From contig NZ_CP082326.1 of assembly GCF_019884785.1 (NCBI RefSeq), positions 310,001 through 374,000 on the forward strand: a stretch of DNA of 64,000 bases, in the 5' to 3' direction. Positions 17,810 to 26,719 of the stretch are shown in pieces. A program made the translations under genes and the position numbers. Within the stretch, counting starts at the first letter, position 1, and each line of letters begins with the position of its first letter. The stretch is from Crassaminicella profunda (GTDB lineage Bacteria > Bacillota > Clostridia > Peptostreptococcales > Thermotaleaceae). Under the pieces are notes generated by a model. It was given only the letters and a program-made list of their open reading frames with translations, had not been told where the DNA came from and made no database searches.

Positions 17810-19423
17810 ATGAAGATGACAAGAAAAAATAGGTTTCTTGGGTTTGTACTAAGCTTTATATTACTCATCACAGCCCAATGGAGTACAGCTTATGCAGATA
17901 CTAATTTGCCAACAAAATATGATTTAAGAGAAGAGCATAGAGTAACAAAAGTAAAAAATCAAGGGGAAATCAATGGATGCTGGGCTTTTGCAGCCCTTTC
18001 TTCCCTTGAATCAAGTATTAAATATAGGGAAAATCGTGAAATAGATTTTTCAGAAAACAATATGTTGACCCAACATGGCTTTGATCTAAAATCAACAGAT
18101 GGTGGAAATATGTACATGGCAACAGCGTATCTTGCTAGTTGGAAGGGTCCGGTACTAGAAAAAAAAGATCCTTATCCATCATCAGATAAAAATCTTATCA
18201 ATAGAGGGATTATGAATGCTGATTATCATGTGCAAGATGTAATATTTATACCTGAAAGAGAAAATTTTAAAGATAATGACAAAATAAAAAAAGCTGTTAA
18301 AGAGTATGGTGCAGTTTATACAAATTTAAAATGGGAACCAGCTTTTTATAATAGAGAGAAAAAATCATATCAAAATAGTAGCGCTACAGGATTTGATCAT
18401 GCTGTTGCTATTGTAGGATGGGACGATGATTATTCAAAAGATAACTTTGTAGCTGATGAAAAATATGGAGATGGTGCATTCATCTGCAAAAACAATTGGG
18501 ATATAAATTGGGGAGAAGATGGATATTTTTATGTTTCTTACTATGATTTCAATATTGGAAAAACAGATAATGCTGTATTTCTAAGAAATAATGGGAAGGT
18601 TTATGATAATATCTATCAATACGATGAACTTGGACAAACTGATTACTATGGGTTTGCAAAGGATACAGCTTGGTTTAGTAATGTATTTGAAGCTAAAAAT
18701 TATAAAGAAAAGTTAATGGCAGTAAGTTTTTATACAACGAAAGAAGATTCAACTTATGAAATTTGGATTGCTACAGATTTTAATAATATCAATTCATTAA
18801 AAGATAAAAGAAAAATCAAAAAGGGAAGTATTGAGACTATGGGATATCATACTATTCCATTAGATGATATTGAATTAAAGCCAAATACAAAATTTGCAGT
18901 AATAGTAAAGCTTACGACAAAGGGCAGCAAAGACCCGATTGCTATTGAAAGCCCTAAAGGAAAGTATGCAAGTAAAGCAAAAGCAAGTACAAATGAGAGC
19001 TTTATCAGTAGCAATGGAGAAAGTTGGACAGACTTAACGACTCGAGAAGTGAATGCGAATGTATGTCTAAAAGCTTTTACAAATAGTGAAAAAATTGTTC
19101 TAAAAGAAAATGATTTAAGAATAGAACAAATAGACAAACAAGACTTTTCAAATGGAGAAGAAGCTTTTGTAAAAGTAAATATCAAAAATGAGGGTAGTAA
19201 ATATCAAAAAATTGCATTGATGGTTGGGTTATATGATGAAAGTAATAAAATGATCAATCATAGTTATATGAATGAAAATATAAAGCCAAAAGAAGAGATG
19301 AAGTTATCAGCTTCTGTATTTGTTCCAAAGAGTGGAAAGTACAAAGTGAAAGGCTTTGTATGGGATGATTCAGATAAAGGTATTTGTTATATGAAAGAGC
19401 CAATAGAATTGAATATACAATAG
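17810..19423 (+). CDS. Secreted papain-family (C1) cysteine protease with C-terminal lectin-like and CARDB-like domains
   Basis: 537 residues; signal peptide about 1-29 (AYA-D). The mature part begins at once with the papain-fold TKYDLRE motif, so there is almost no propeptide. The active site is complete: Gln51 and Cys57 in NQGEINGCWAFAALSS, His197 in GFDHAVAIVGWDDD, Asn228 in CKNNWDINWGEDGYF. Residues about 255-420 resemble the lectin-like domain of clostridial surface C1 proteases such as Cwp84; about 430-537 is a CARDB-like beta domain. It sits between two B12-capture-type genes, 11 and 13 bases from them, and is thus under cobalamin riboswitch 2. Proposed role: maturation of the large surface proteins, or release of corrinoid from host or dietary binding proteins. 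Both are inference. Confidence 0.87.
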   Translation: MKMTRKNRFLGFVLSFILLITAQWSTAYADTNLPTKYDLREEHRVTKVKNQGEINGCWAFAALSSLESSIKYRENREIDFSENNMLTQHGFDLKSTDGGNMYMATAYLASWKGPVLEKKDPYPSSDKNLINRGIMNADYHVQDVIFIPERENFKDNDKIKKAVKEYGAVYTNLKWEPAFYNREKKSYQNSSATGFDHAVAIVGWDDDYSKDNFVADEKYGDGAFICKNNWDINWGEDGYFYVSYYDFNIGKTDNAVFLRNNGKVYDNIYQYDELGQTDYYGFAKDTAWFSNVFEAKNYKEKLMAVSFYTTKEDSTYEIWIATDFNNINSLKDKRKIKKGSIETMGYHTIPLDDIELKPNTKFAVIVKLTTKGSKDPIAIESPKGKYASKAKASTNESFISSNGESWTDLTTREVNANVCLKAFTNSEKIVLKENDLRIEQIDKQDFSNGEEAFVKVNIKNEGSKYQKIALMVGLYDESNKMINHSYMNENIKPKEEMKLSASVFVPKSGKYKVKGFVWDDSDKGICYMKEPIELNIQ

Positions 19424-19436
19424 AGGAGATTAGGAT

Positions 19437-22400
19437 ATGATAAAAAGAAAAATAGGTAGTTTATTATTATCTTTGTTATTCCTATTATCATTAACGGCTA
19501 CTTCATTTGCACAAATTGATTTTAAGATTGATGTAAATGATGGTAACATCAAAATGAACGGAACAACAGAGAATAGCAATAAAGTTGTTGTTGTACAAAT
19601 AAATGATGGAAAGAAAAAGGTTTATTTTGACCAAGGATTAACAGATGGAGATGGAAAGTTTCAGTTTCAAACTCAGTTAGAAGCTAATAAAGATTATAAA
19701 GGATATTTTTTAACAGAGGGTGAACAACAAGACTTTACCTTTAAAACAGAAAAAGAAGAAATCATCATAGAAAAAAAGACGAATGTAGAGAAGATTGAAG
19801 AAGTAGTCGATGGATTAAGAAAATATTATGAAAATGATAGAGAAGAATTCAATTTTAAAGAAGCGATAGGTTATTATCATACAAGTAAAGATGTAACGAG
19901 TGGTGTTGCTACAATAAAATCAAAATACAAAAAGAATTCGGAGCTGGATTATGCAACAGATTATGCAGGAAACATTATAGGGATGATTGCCAGTAGACTC
20001 AATCCAACTACTAATGAAGATGTAAGGATCCTTGTAAAAGCACAAAAACCAAGTGGGTTATTTGAAATAAAAAATGAAAGTGGTCAATCTACTCAAACGT
20101 CTTGGAGTATTGTAGCCCTTGATATGGCAAAAGCAGAATATAACGAAGAAGCCGCTCTAAAAGCTCTTATCAATTTACAAGATGGGTCAGGTAGCTTTGG
20201 AAGTATTGACCATACTGCTATGTGTATGATGGCTCTTGAAAAGCATAAAAATATAGATGGAGTTACTGAAAGTATTAATAGAGCTAAAAAATATTTATTA
20301 GAAAATAAGAAAAATATTATTGAAAAGAAAAATGTATATACTGTGGCTACAGTGATACAAGGACTTGTTGCTATAGGAGAAAATCCTTTATCCAATACAT
20401 GGACTGTAGATGATAAAAGTATGTTAAGTGCCTTATTAAGACATATGAAACAAAAAGGTAGTTTTGAAGATCGTAGCGCAAATGAACAAGCATTTATGGC
20501 TCTTGCAGATTTGTATAAAAAAGAGTCTATGTATACAAAGACTCATATAGATGATACTGGATTTAATCGTTTATTTGTAGAACAAGAAAATACTCAAACA
20601 GATCCTACAGAAACAGATCCTAAGGTTCCTGAAAATAAAAACATAATTACACTTTCCATAAAGGGCTATAAAGGAACTGTTTTATCTGAACAACAAGTGG
20701 AAATTAAAAAAGGTGAAAGTTTATGGGATGTTACGAAGCGATTACTTGATAGAAATGGTAAACATTATAATATAAAAACAAATGGATATGTAGACAGTAT
20801 CGATGGACAAAAAGAAAAAGATAAAGGTGCATATAGTGGTTGGAAAGTAAAAGTAAATGGTAATCAAATAGAAACAGGAGTTAGAAACTATGAATTAAAA
20901 GGTGGAGAAAATATACAGTGGTACTATATTATTGATTATAGAACTGAGTCAGACAATAAACCAGAGAGTGAGATACAAACTCAAATAGATGCAGCAAAAA
21001 ATACATTAGATGGAGATAATTTATCTGAAAGTCAAATCAAAGATACTGTAAAAGATGTATCTGAAAAATTAAAAGAAAAAGCAGAAAAAATTAATTCAAA
21101 AGAAGATGCAAAAGCTTTTATAAAAGATGTAAAAAATATGTCTAAAGTAATGGAAAAGGCTGTTGACAAAATAAAGTCAGAAGATGGAGCGAAGGATTTA
21201 GCGAATCAAAGTATTGATGTGGTAAAAACATTAATAAAATCTGCTGAGCAAGTGGACCAAAAGGATGACAAAAAAGAAATCAGTAAAGCAGCAGCAGAAA
21301 ACATGAAAATGACTCTTAAAGCAATGGATAAAATCAAGAGTACAGAAGCAAAGAGTATTGCAGAAGATGTTATTGAATCAGCAGGAAGCTTAATGAAAAA
21401 ATTAGGAAAAGAAAATGCTAAAGAAATTAAAGAAAAGGCAGTAGAAGTAGCAAAAAAAGCATTGAAAAAAGTAAGCACTAAAAGAATTGAAAAAGCTCAA
21501 ATGAAAGTAGACAAAGATAAGGTAATCGCAAAAATAGGTGCTAACAATCTAAAGGATTTAGCAAAAATGGTAGCAAATGTTGAAAAAGATATGAAAGAAA
21601 AATTAAAGAAAAATGATATAGAATCAGATCAAACATTTGAAAAGAAAGTAACTATAGAAATTTTTGCTGTAGACAAAAAAGAAGTAGAAACAAATTTACC
21701 TAAAGATATGATGAAGAGCTTAAAAGAAAATGGTATTGAAAAAGTATCTATTCAAACAGAAGTGGCATCCTTTGATGTAACACCAAAGACGTTTGGTGAA
21801 AAGGCAATAGATCAAGAAATTAGCTTAAGTGCAAAAACAGTAGATAAGGATAGTTTACTTGCAATTGTAAGAAATAAAGTACCAGAAAAGAGCATTGTTG
21901 TTGATTTAACTGCAAGAGTAGGTCAAGAAAAAGTAACTCGATTTGAAGAACCTATGACGATTCGTGTGCCATATGAAGGAAAAGTTAAGACAGGAGAAAA
22001 AGTAGAAGTATTCTATCTAAAAGATGATGGAAATATTGAATCTATGGGTGGAAAATATGACCCTGTTACAAAGATTGTAACATTTAAAACTTCTCATTTT
22101 AGTAAATATTTTGCTAAGATAATAGATGAAGAAACACAAGTTGTAACGAATAAGATATTCATAGATCTAGGGAAATATGAATGGGCAAAAGAAGCAATCG
22201 AAGAGATGGCAAACAAAGGAATCATCAATGGTCGTGGAGAAAATACATTTGACCCATCTGCAAACATTACAAGAGCAGAGTTTGCAACATTAGTGACAAA
22301 GATGATGGGATATACTACTGAAGATGTTAATCTACCATTTACTGATGTAACGAAAGATGCGTGGTACTACTCATATGTAGGAGTAGCATACAAAAATGAA

Positions 22401-22703
22401 TTAATCAATGGTAGAAGTGATACTGTATTTGATCCAAATGGAAATATTACAAGACAAGAAATGGCAGTAATTGTTGCAAAAGTCCTAGACAAAGCAGGAG
22501 TTGAAAAAGCAAGTTTAGATCATTTAAATATCTTTAAAGACACTAAAAATATTGCATCATGGGCAAAAGAATCTGTAACCCTATGCGTAAAAGAAAAAAT
22601 CATTAGTGGAATGGGTGATGGAAACTTTGCACCAAAACAAAATGCAAATAGAGCACAAGCTGCTACAATGCTTTATAAAATTTATAATTTAATGAATAAA
22701 TAA
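19437..22703 (+). CDS. SLH-anchored surface protein with one alpha barrel and one DUF4430 domain (1088 aa)
   Basis: The most compact full member of the family. Signal peptide about 1-25; small beta domain (27-105); alpha barrel (118-371; QDGSGSFGSIDHTAM and MALADLYKKESMY); DUF4430 (401-501; YSGWKVKVNG, ENIQWYYIIDY); charged helical stalk (about 515-800); ZU5-like domain ending HFSKYFAK; three SLH repeats (903-1088). Barrel followed directly by DUF4430 is the same layout as human transcobalamin, with a stalk and S-layer anchor added. GATTAGGATATG gives a modest ribosome binding site. Last gene of the riboswitch 2 unit, closed by a strong terminator. It is the best candidate for testing corrinoid binding because of its size and simple architecture. 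Confidence 0.87.
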   Translation: MIKRKIGSLLLSLLFLLSLTATSFAQIDFKIDVNDGNIKMNGTTENSNKVVVVQINDGKKKVYFDQGLTDGDGKFQFQTQLEANKDYKGYFLTEGEQQDFTFKTEKEEIIIEKKTNVEKIEEVVDGLRKYYENDREEFNFKEAIGYYHTSKDVTSGVATIKSKYKKNSELDYATDYAGNIIGMIASRLNPTTNEDVRILVKAQKPSGLFEIKNESGQSTQTSWSIVALDMAKAEYNEEAALKALINLQDGSGSFGSIDHTAMCMMALEKHKNIDGVTESINRAKKYLLENKKNIIEKKNVYTVATVIQGLVAIGENPLSNTWTVDDKSMLSALLRHMKQKGSFEDRSANEQAFMALADLYKKESMYTKTHIDDTGFNRLFVEQENTQTDPTETDPKVPENKNIITLSIKGYKGTVLSEQQVEIKKGESLWDVTKRLLDRNGKHYNIKTNGYVDSIDGQKEKDKGAYSGWKVKVNGNQIETGVRNYELKGGENIQWYYIIDYRTESDNKPESEIQTQIDAAKNTLDGDNLSESQIKDTVKDVSEKLKEKAEKINSKEDAKAFIKDVKNMSKVMEKAVDKIKSEDGAKDLANQSIDVVKTLIKSAEQVDQKDDKKEISKAAAENMKMTLKAMDKIKSTEAKSIAEDVIESAGSLMKKLGKENAKEIKEKAVEVAKKALKKVSTKRIEKAQMKVDKDKVIAKIGANNLKDLAKMVANVEKDMKEKLKKNDIESDQTFEKKVTIEIFAVDKKEVETNLPKDMMKSLKENGIEKVSIQTEVASFDVTPKTFGEKAIDQEISLSAKTVDKDSLLAIVRNKVPEKSIVVDLTARVGQEKVTRFEEPMTIRVPYEGKVKTGEKVEVFYLKDDGNIESMGGKYDPVTKIVTFKTSHFSKYFAKIIDEETQVVTNKIFIDLGKYEWAKEAIEEMANKGIINGRGENTFDPSANITRAEFATLVTKMMGYTTEDVNLPFTDVTKDAWYYSYVGVAYKNELINGRSDTVFDPNGNITRQEMAVIVAKVLDKAGVEKASLDHLNIFKDTKNIASWAKESVTLCVKEKIISGMGDGNFAPKQNANRAQAATMLYKIYNLMNK

Positions 22704-22707
22704 ACCT

Positions 22708-22739
22708 AAAACTGCTAGCAAAATTTGCTAGCAGTTTTT
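22708..22739 (+). terminator. Intrinsic terminator ending the second B12-regulated unit
   Basis: AAACTGCTAGCAAA and TTTGCTAGCAGTTT form a near-continuous perfect inverted repeat followed by TT. The stem core ACTGCTAG is shared with the terminator at 731-768. Confidence 0.92.
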
Positions 22740-22789
22740 CATAAAATTTACTTACTAAAGAATATTATGTAAAAATATATCCGTAACAC

Positions 22790-22818
22790 TTGATATTTTA
22801 TAGGAAGTGAGGTAAAAT
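22790..22818 (+). promoter_or_regulatory. Promoter without an evident gene
   Basis: TTGATA at 22790-22795, 17 bp, TAAAAT at 22813-22818. The predicted transcript would begin near 22825 and meet a terminator at 22861-22893, giving an RNA of roughly 65-70 bases with no credible reading frame. It lies just upstream of the promoter for riboswitch 3. Confidence 0.55.
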
Positions 22819-22860
22819 TTACTACGTCGAAGCTATTAATATATTTGTATCGTTACATAA

Positions 22861-22893
22861 AAAAGCTGCTAGCATGTCGTTAGTAGCTTTTTT
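22861..22893 (+). terminator. Intrinsic terminator with no coding sequence before it
   Basis: AAAGCTGCTA (22862-22871) pairs with TAGTAGCTTT (22881-22890, one G-U) and is followed by TTT. No gene ends nearby; it would end the transcript from the promoter at 22790-22818. It may be a degenerate copy of the terminator at 22708-22739, with which it shares GCTGCTAGC/ACTGCTAGC. Confidence 0.7.
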
Positions 22894-22926
22894 ATATGTA
22901 AAACTTAGAAAATTTTACAAATAATA

Positions 22927-22955
22927 TTGAAACCAACGAAATAGGGTGATAAAAT
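22927..22955 (+). promoter_or_regulatory. Promoter of the third cobalamin riboswitch unit
   Basis: TTGAAA at 22927-22932, 17-bp spacer, TAAAAT at 22950-22955. The aptamer begins about 25 bases downstream, in contrast to about 65-100 bases in the other two units. Confidence 0.8.
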
Positions 22956-22981
22956 TTATCTGAGTAGTATAAAACATTATT

Positions 22982-23130
22982 GCCTATGATTAGGGAAAAG
23001 GGTGAGGTACCCTTGCTGTAGTCGCAGCTGTAACCGGCGATGAGGATTAGAATATGCCACTGTTTAGTATAGACTAGATGGGAAGGCCTAATTTAAAGAT
23101 GACCCGGGAGCCAGAACACCTATCATGGCA
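22982..23130 (+). promoter_or_regulatory. Cobalamin riboswitch 3 (divergent form)
   Basis: P1 can form between GCCTATGAT (22982-22990) and ATCATGGC (23122-23129). Conserved blocks: GGGAAAAGGGTGAGG, GCTGTAGTCGCAGCTGTAACCGG, ATGCCACTG near 23054-23062, ATGGGAAGGCC, and CCGGGAGCCAGAACACCT near 23104-23121 as the B12-box region. The core differs from riboswitches 1 and 2, which look like each other. A second hairpin (CTTCAAT...ATTGAAG, 23132-23165) and the terminator at 23260-23294 complete the control region for the ECF transporter unit. Confidence 0.9.
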
Positions 23131-23259
23131 TTCTTCAATTAACCTCCGACTTAGAGGGATTGAAGATATATGTAATTGATTGTTTTTTATTATAGTGTGT
23201 ATGAAGCAAATATGAATGATTCCATAGGCTATAGGCGATCAATAATGCATATATCTTTG

Positions 23260-23294
23260 ACCTTTTCCAAATTTCGGAAAAGGTTATTTATTTT
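23260..23294 (+). terminator. Intrinsic terminator, expression platform of cobalamin riboswitch 3
   Basis: ACCTTTTCC (23260-23268) pairs with GGAAAAGGT (23276-23284), followed by TATTTATTTT. It lies just before the lipoprotein ribosome binding site at 23303. Confidence 0.82.
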
Positions 23295-23315
23295 GAATGA
23301 ATGGAGGTTTTAAAG

Positions 23316-24254
23316 GTGAAAAGATTTTTGCTATTTCTATTAATACTAGTTATGGCATGTACCTTTATAGGGTGCGGTGAAAAACCAAGTGTAGGGGATG
23401 GAAAGGTTCAGGTAATTGTTTCAAAGGGATTTGGGAATGAAAAATTATCAGAAAAGGCTGTAGATGTAGCTAAGGATACAACTGTGATAGAAGTAATGGA
23501 AGAGAATTTTAACATTGAAACAGCTTATGGTGGAGGCTTTATCAATGGGATTGATGGTTTGAAATCAGAATTTACTGGACTAAAGAAGAAGAAAAAAATT
23601 GACTGGTTTTATTATGTGAATGGTATTTTATCAGAGGTTGGAGCAGATGAATATTATTTAAATCCTAATGATCTTGTCATTTGGGATTATCATGACTGGG
23701 ATAACAATATTTATGGATCGAGTATTATCGGTGCATATCCTATAAACTTTACAAATGGTCATGATGGGAATATATATCCAATACAAATCCTTTATACAAA
23801 GAGATATGCAAAGGAAGGAAATGCTCTTTTGAAATATTTGAAAGATCAGGGGGTTAAGGATATAGAACTTGTGGATTTAGAACAAGGAGAACTAGAAAAT
23901 TTAGAGAAAAATAGCATCGTTATTGGTTCGTGGGAGGAACTTAAAAAGATTAATTATATAAAAGAATTTTATGAAAATGGCAATAAGTGTGGATTGTATT
24001 TTAAAGTAGATGAAGAAATCAAAGGATTAAATAACAAAGGTGAGACTTTAAAAACTTATGAAAAAGGAGCTGTTGTTGCATCTGTTGTAAAAGAATATGG
24101 TGGAGCAGCAAGTATGTGGCTAGTTACTGGAAATGATGAAAGTTCTATCAAAAAAGCAATAAAGCTTTTATATGAGAATCCAGAAAAAATCAAAGGAAGA
24201 TTTTCTGTACTTGTGACAGAAAAAGAAGTAATCAATATTCCAATAAAGAATTAG
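23316..24254 (+). CDS. DUF4430 lipoprotein, likely corrinoid relay to the ECF transporter
   Basis: Start GTG 23316 is preferred over ATG 23301 because TGGAGG ends eight bases before it. 312 residues: lipoprotein signal peptide with lipobox FIGC and lipidated Cys20; DUF4430 domain about 28-130 (DWFYYVNGILSEVG, NPNDLVIWDYHDWD); then an alpha/beta C-terminal domain (about 135-310) that I do not recognise, with YPIQILYTKRYAKEGNALL and GAASMWLVTGN. First gene of the riboswitch 3 unit, eight bases from the ECF T-component. It contains no BtuF-type binding domain, so it may be the membrane-side receptor that takes ligand from SLH-anchored captors. That role is inferred from order and regulation. Confidence 0.82.
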   Translation: MKRFLLFLLILVMACTFIGCGEKPSVGDGKVQVIVSKGFGNEKLSEKAVDVAKDTTVIEVMEENFNIETAYGGGFINGIDGLKSEFTGLKKKKKIDWFYYVNGILSEVGADEYYLNPNDLVIWDYHDWDNNIYGSSIIGAYPINFTNGHDGNIYPIQILYTKRYAKEGNALLKYLKDQGVKDIELVDLEQGELENLEKNSIVIGSWEELKKINYIKEFYENGNKCGLYFKVDEEIKGLNNKGETLKTYEKGAVVASVVKEYGGAASMWLVTGNDESSIKKAIKLLYENPEKIKGRFSVLVTEKEVINIPIKN

Positions 24255-24262
24255 GTGATTAG

Positions 24263-25156
24263 ATGGTAAAGATTCATCCATTTACAATGATTTTGTTTTC
24301 GAGTATTTTATTTTTCATGATATTAGTGTATAGTCATCCTCTTTATATTATGTCTATACTGATTTTTATAATCCTTACCATGCTTCTTTTAGGAGAAAGC
24401 AAGATATTAAAACAAACAATGAAATATGGTGTATTTATGAGCATATGGATTATACTGATTAATCCTTTAGTATCACAAAGTGGAAGAACGATTCTTTTGA
24501 AGAGTCCAAGATTATTCATTATACCTAAGTTGAAGCTTACTTTACAGTTAAAAATCACTTTAGAGTCATTGGCGTATGGTGGGAATATGGCACTTAAATT
24601 ATTTTGTATATTATTGATTTTTTCGTTTTTTAGTGTCATGACTGATCCAGATGAAAATTTTAGTTTTTTTTCAAAATATGCCCATAAGCTTACCCTTATA
24701 TTATCTATGAGTACAAATATTATTCATAGATTGAAATTAGAAATTATGAGGGTGAAGGATGTAATGGTTTTAAGAGGGGTAAATTTTAGGGAGAAAAACT
24801 TGATAAAAAGGGTAAAGGCATACTATCCAATTTTAAAGGTAATATTCATATCTTCCCTTGAAGGATCATTAGACCGAGCGGAAAGCTTATATGCCAGAGG
24901 ATATGGAAAAGGGGTAAGAACTTCTTATTCTCAGATTAGGATGAAAAGGATAGATTATTTACTTCATGGAATGAATTTGATTTTATTATTTTTATTAGGG
25001 ATGAGTATATTTTCAAATGTTGGTTTTGTGAGTTTTTATCCTACATTTGGTGGATTTGATAGGAAGGATATTATTTTTCTTATATATATGAATATTGCCC
25101 TAGTGGTAGCTCTGTTGTTCATGAGGGGGTGTAAAAAATGGAAATTTTTAAGGTAG
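24263..25156 (+). CDS. ECF transporter transmembrane T-component (CbiQ/EcfT family)
   Basis: 297 residues with five or six hydrophobic segments. The cytoplasmic coupling helices carry the two family motifs, here MVLRGVNF (about 171-178) and LYARGYG (about 212-218), the Ala/Leu-Arg-Gly signatures that dock on the ATPases. It links ATP hydrolysis to the movement of the S-component. AGGTGATTAG gives the ribosome binding site at ATG 24263. Its end overlaps the ATPase gene by 19 bases, so coupling is tight. Because it lies in its own operon with ATPase and S-component behind a cobalamin riboswitch, it is a dedicated (group I) rather than a shared module. Confidence 0.9.
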   Translation: MVKIHPFTMILFSSILFFMILVYSHPLYIMSILIFIILTMLLLGESKILKQTMKYGVFMSIWIILINPLVSQSGRTILLKSPRLFIIPKLKLTLQLKITLESLAYGGNMALKLFCILLIFSFFSVMTDPDENFSFFSKYAHKLTLILSMSTNIIHRLKLEIMRVKDVMVLRGVNFREKNLIKRVKAYYPILKVIFISSLEGSLDRAESLYARGYGKGVRTSYSQIRMKRIDYLLHGMNLILLFLLGMSIFSNVGFVSFYPTFGGFDRKDIIFLIYMNIALVVALLFMRGCKKWKFLR

Positions 25157-26718
25157 AGGATGTAACTTATTATTATCCAAGGAAGGAAGAGCCTGCTTTA
25201 AAGGATATTGATTTATCTATAAAAGAAGGAGAATTTTTATTGCTTCTTGGAAAATCAGGTTCGGGAAAATCTACTTTAGGAAGAGTATTCAATAGAATTG
25301 TTCCAGAGTTTTATGGCGGAAAAATAAAAGGAAATATTAAGAGTAAAGTAGATGTAGGTATGGTTTTTCAAGATCCAGAAAAGCAGTTAGTGATGGATAG
25401 CGTGGAAAGAGAAATTGCCTTTGGACTTGAAAATATAGGAACAGACTATGAAACCATGAGAAAAAAAGTAATGGAAACTTTAAGCTTCTTAAATATATGG
25501 GAACTAAAAGATAAAAAGACTTATGAACTTTCAGGAGGACAAAAGCAAAAAGTAGCCATCGCTGCAACTATTGCTATGGGATATAAGTTTTTAGTTTTAG
25601 ATGAACCAACCTCCCAGCTTGATCCTGTAGCGGCTGAAGAGATTCTACATATTTTAAAAAGATTAAATGAAGAGTTAGGCTATACCATTGTTTTGATTGA
25701 ACAAAGAATTGATAGATGTTTTCATTTAGCAGATCGAGTAGTATTTATGGAGGATGGACAAATTGTATTTGATGGAGAGCCAAATGACTTTGCATCTTTT
25801 AGTTATAGTCATTCAAAGAACTTTTCTCCAACTGTTGCAAATTATTTTGCAAGACTTAGTAAAATAAGTATTCCTCTTACTGTAAAAGAGGGAAGAAAAA
25901 AATTAAGAAAAGATTTTGCTTTTCAAAAACCTATTGTATTTAAAGGAATAGAAGAAGAAAAACATGAAAATAAAGAAATCATCTCTATGAAAAAGCTTCA
26001 TTTTACCTATGAAAATGGAAAGGAAGCTTTAAAGGATGTAAACTTAAGTGTTTTAAAGGGAGAAGTATTTGGAATTATGGGAGAAAATGGTGGAGGGAAA
26101 TCTACCCTGCTTAAAAATATTTCAGGACTTATAAAGCCTACAAAAGGAAAGCTTTTAGTGAATGGAGAAGTAGGATATCTTTCACAAAATCCAAATGATT
26201 ATCTATTTAATGATACGGTTTATGAAGAAATAAAATATACACTAGATCAAAAAGGAATCAATGATTTATCAAGAATAGAAAAGGTATGTGATGAACTAGA
26301 TATTTTAAAGTATAAAAATAAAAATCCAAGGGATTTAAGTGGTGGAGAGAAACAAAGGGTAGCATTAGCTTCTATCCTTGTAATGGAGCCTGAAATATTG
26401 ATACTAGATGAGCCTACAAGAGGGCTAGACCGAAACCTAAAAGAAAGATTAGGAACGATTATAAAAGAACTACAAAACAAAGGAAAAACTATTATTTTAG
26501 TGACGCATGATGTTGAATTTGTAGGGAAATATTGTGAACGTGTTTGCTTGATTTTTGATGGAAGTGTAGCACAGGTAGGTTCGAAATATACGGTGCTAAC
26601 AGATGGTATTTATTACGCTACACAAATGAATAAATTGTTTAGTGGGTATGTTGATAAAATTCTTACCTTAGAAGATGCTGTATCTGTAGTAGATTCTTTG
26701 AAGGAAGGCGTTGTTTGA
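25138..26718 (+). CDS. ECF transporter ATPase, two fused ABC domains (EcfA-EcfA')
   Basis: 526 residues containing two complete ABC modules. First: Walker A GKSGSGKST (38-46), Q-loop MVFQDPEKQL, signature ELSGGQKQK (about 129), Walker B FLVLDEPTSQLDP. Second: Walker A GENGGGKST (about 316-324), signature DLSGGEKQR (about 400), Walker B ILILDEPTRGLDR and switch His in LVTHDVEF. Fusion replaces the usual EcfA1/EcfA2 heterodimer. It overlaps the T-component upstream and ends one base before the S-component start. It powers uptake of the unit's substrate, presumably cobalamin or a precursor. Confidence 0.93.
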   Translation: MEIFKVEDVTYYYPRKEEPALKDIDLSIKEGEFLLLLGKSGSGKSTLGRVFNRIVPEFYGGKIKGNIKSKVDVGMVFQDPEKQLVMDSVEREIAFGLENIGTDYETMRKKVMETLSFLNIWELKDKKTYELSGGQKQKVAIAATIAMGYKFLVLDEPTSQLDPVAAEEILHILKRLNEELGYTIVLIEQRIDRCFHLADRVVFMEDGQIVFDGEPNDFASFSYSHSKNFSPTVANYFARLSKISIPLTVKEGRKKLRKDFAFQKPIVFKGIEEEKHENKEIISMKKLHFTYENGKEALKDVNLSVLKGEVFGIMGENGGGKSTLLKNISGLIKPTKGKLLVNGEVGYLSQNPNDYLFNDTVYEEIKYTLDQKGINDLSRIEKVCDELDILKYKNKNPRDLSGGEKQRVALASILVMEPEILILDEPTRGLDRNLKERLGTIIKELQNKGKTIILVTHDVEFVGKYCERVCLIFDGSVAQVGSKYTVLTDGIYYATQMNKLFSGYVDKILTLEDAVSVVDSLKEGVV

Positions 26719-26719
26719 T

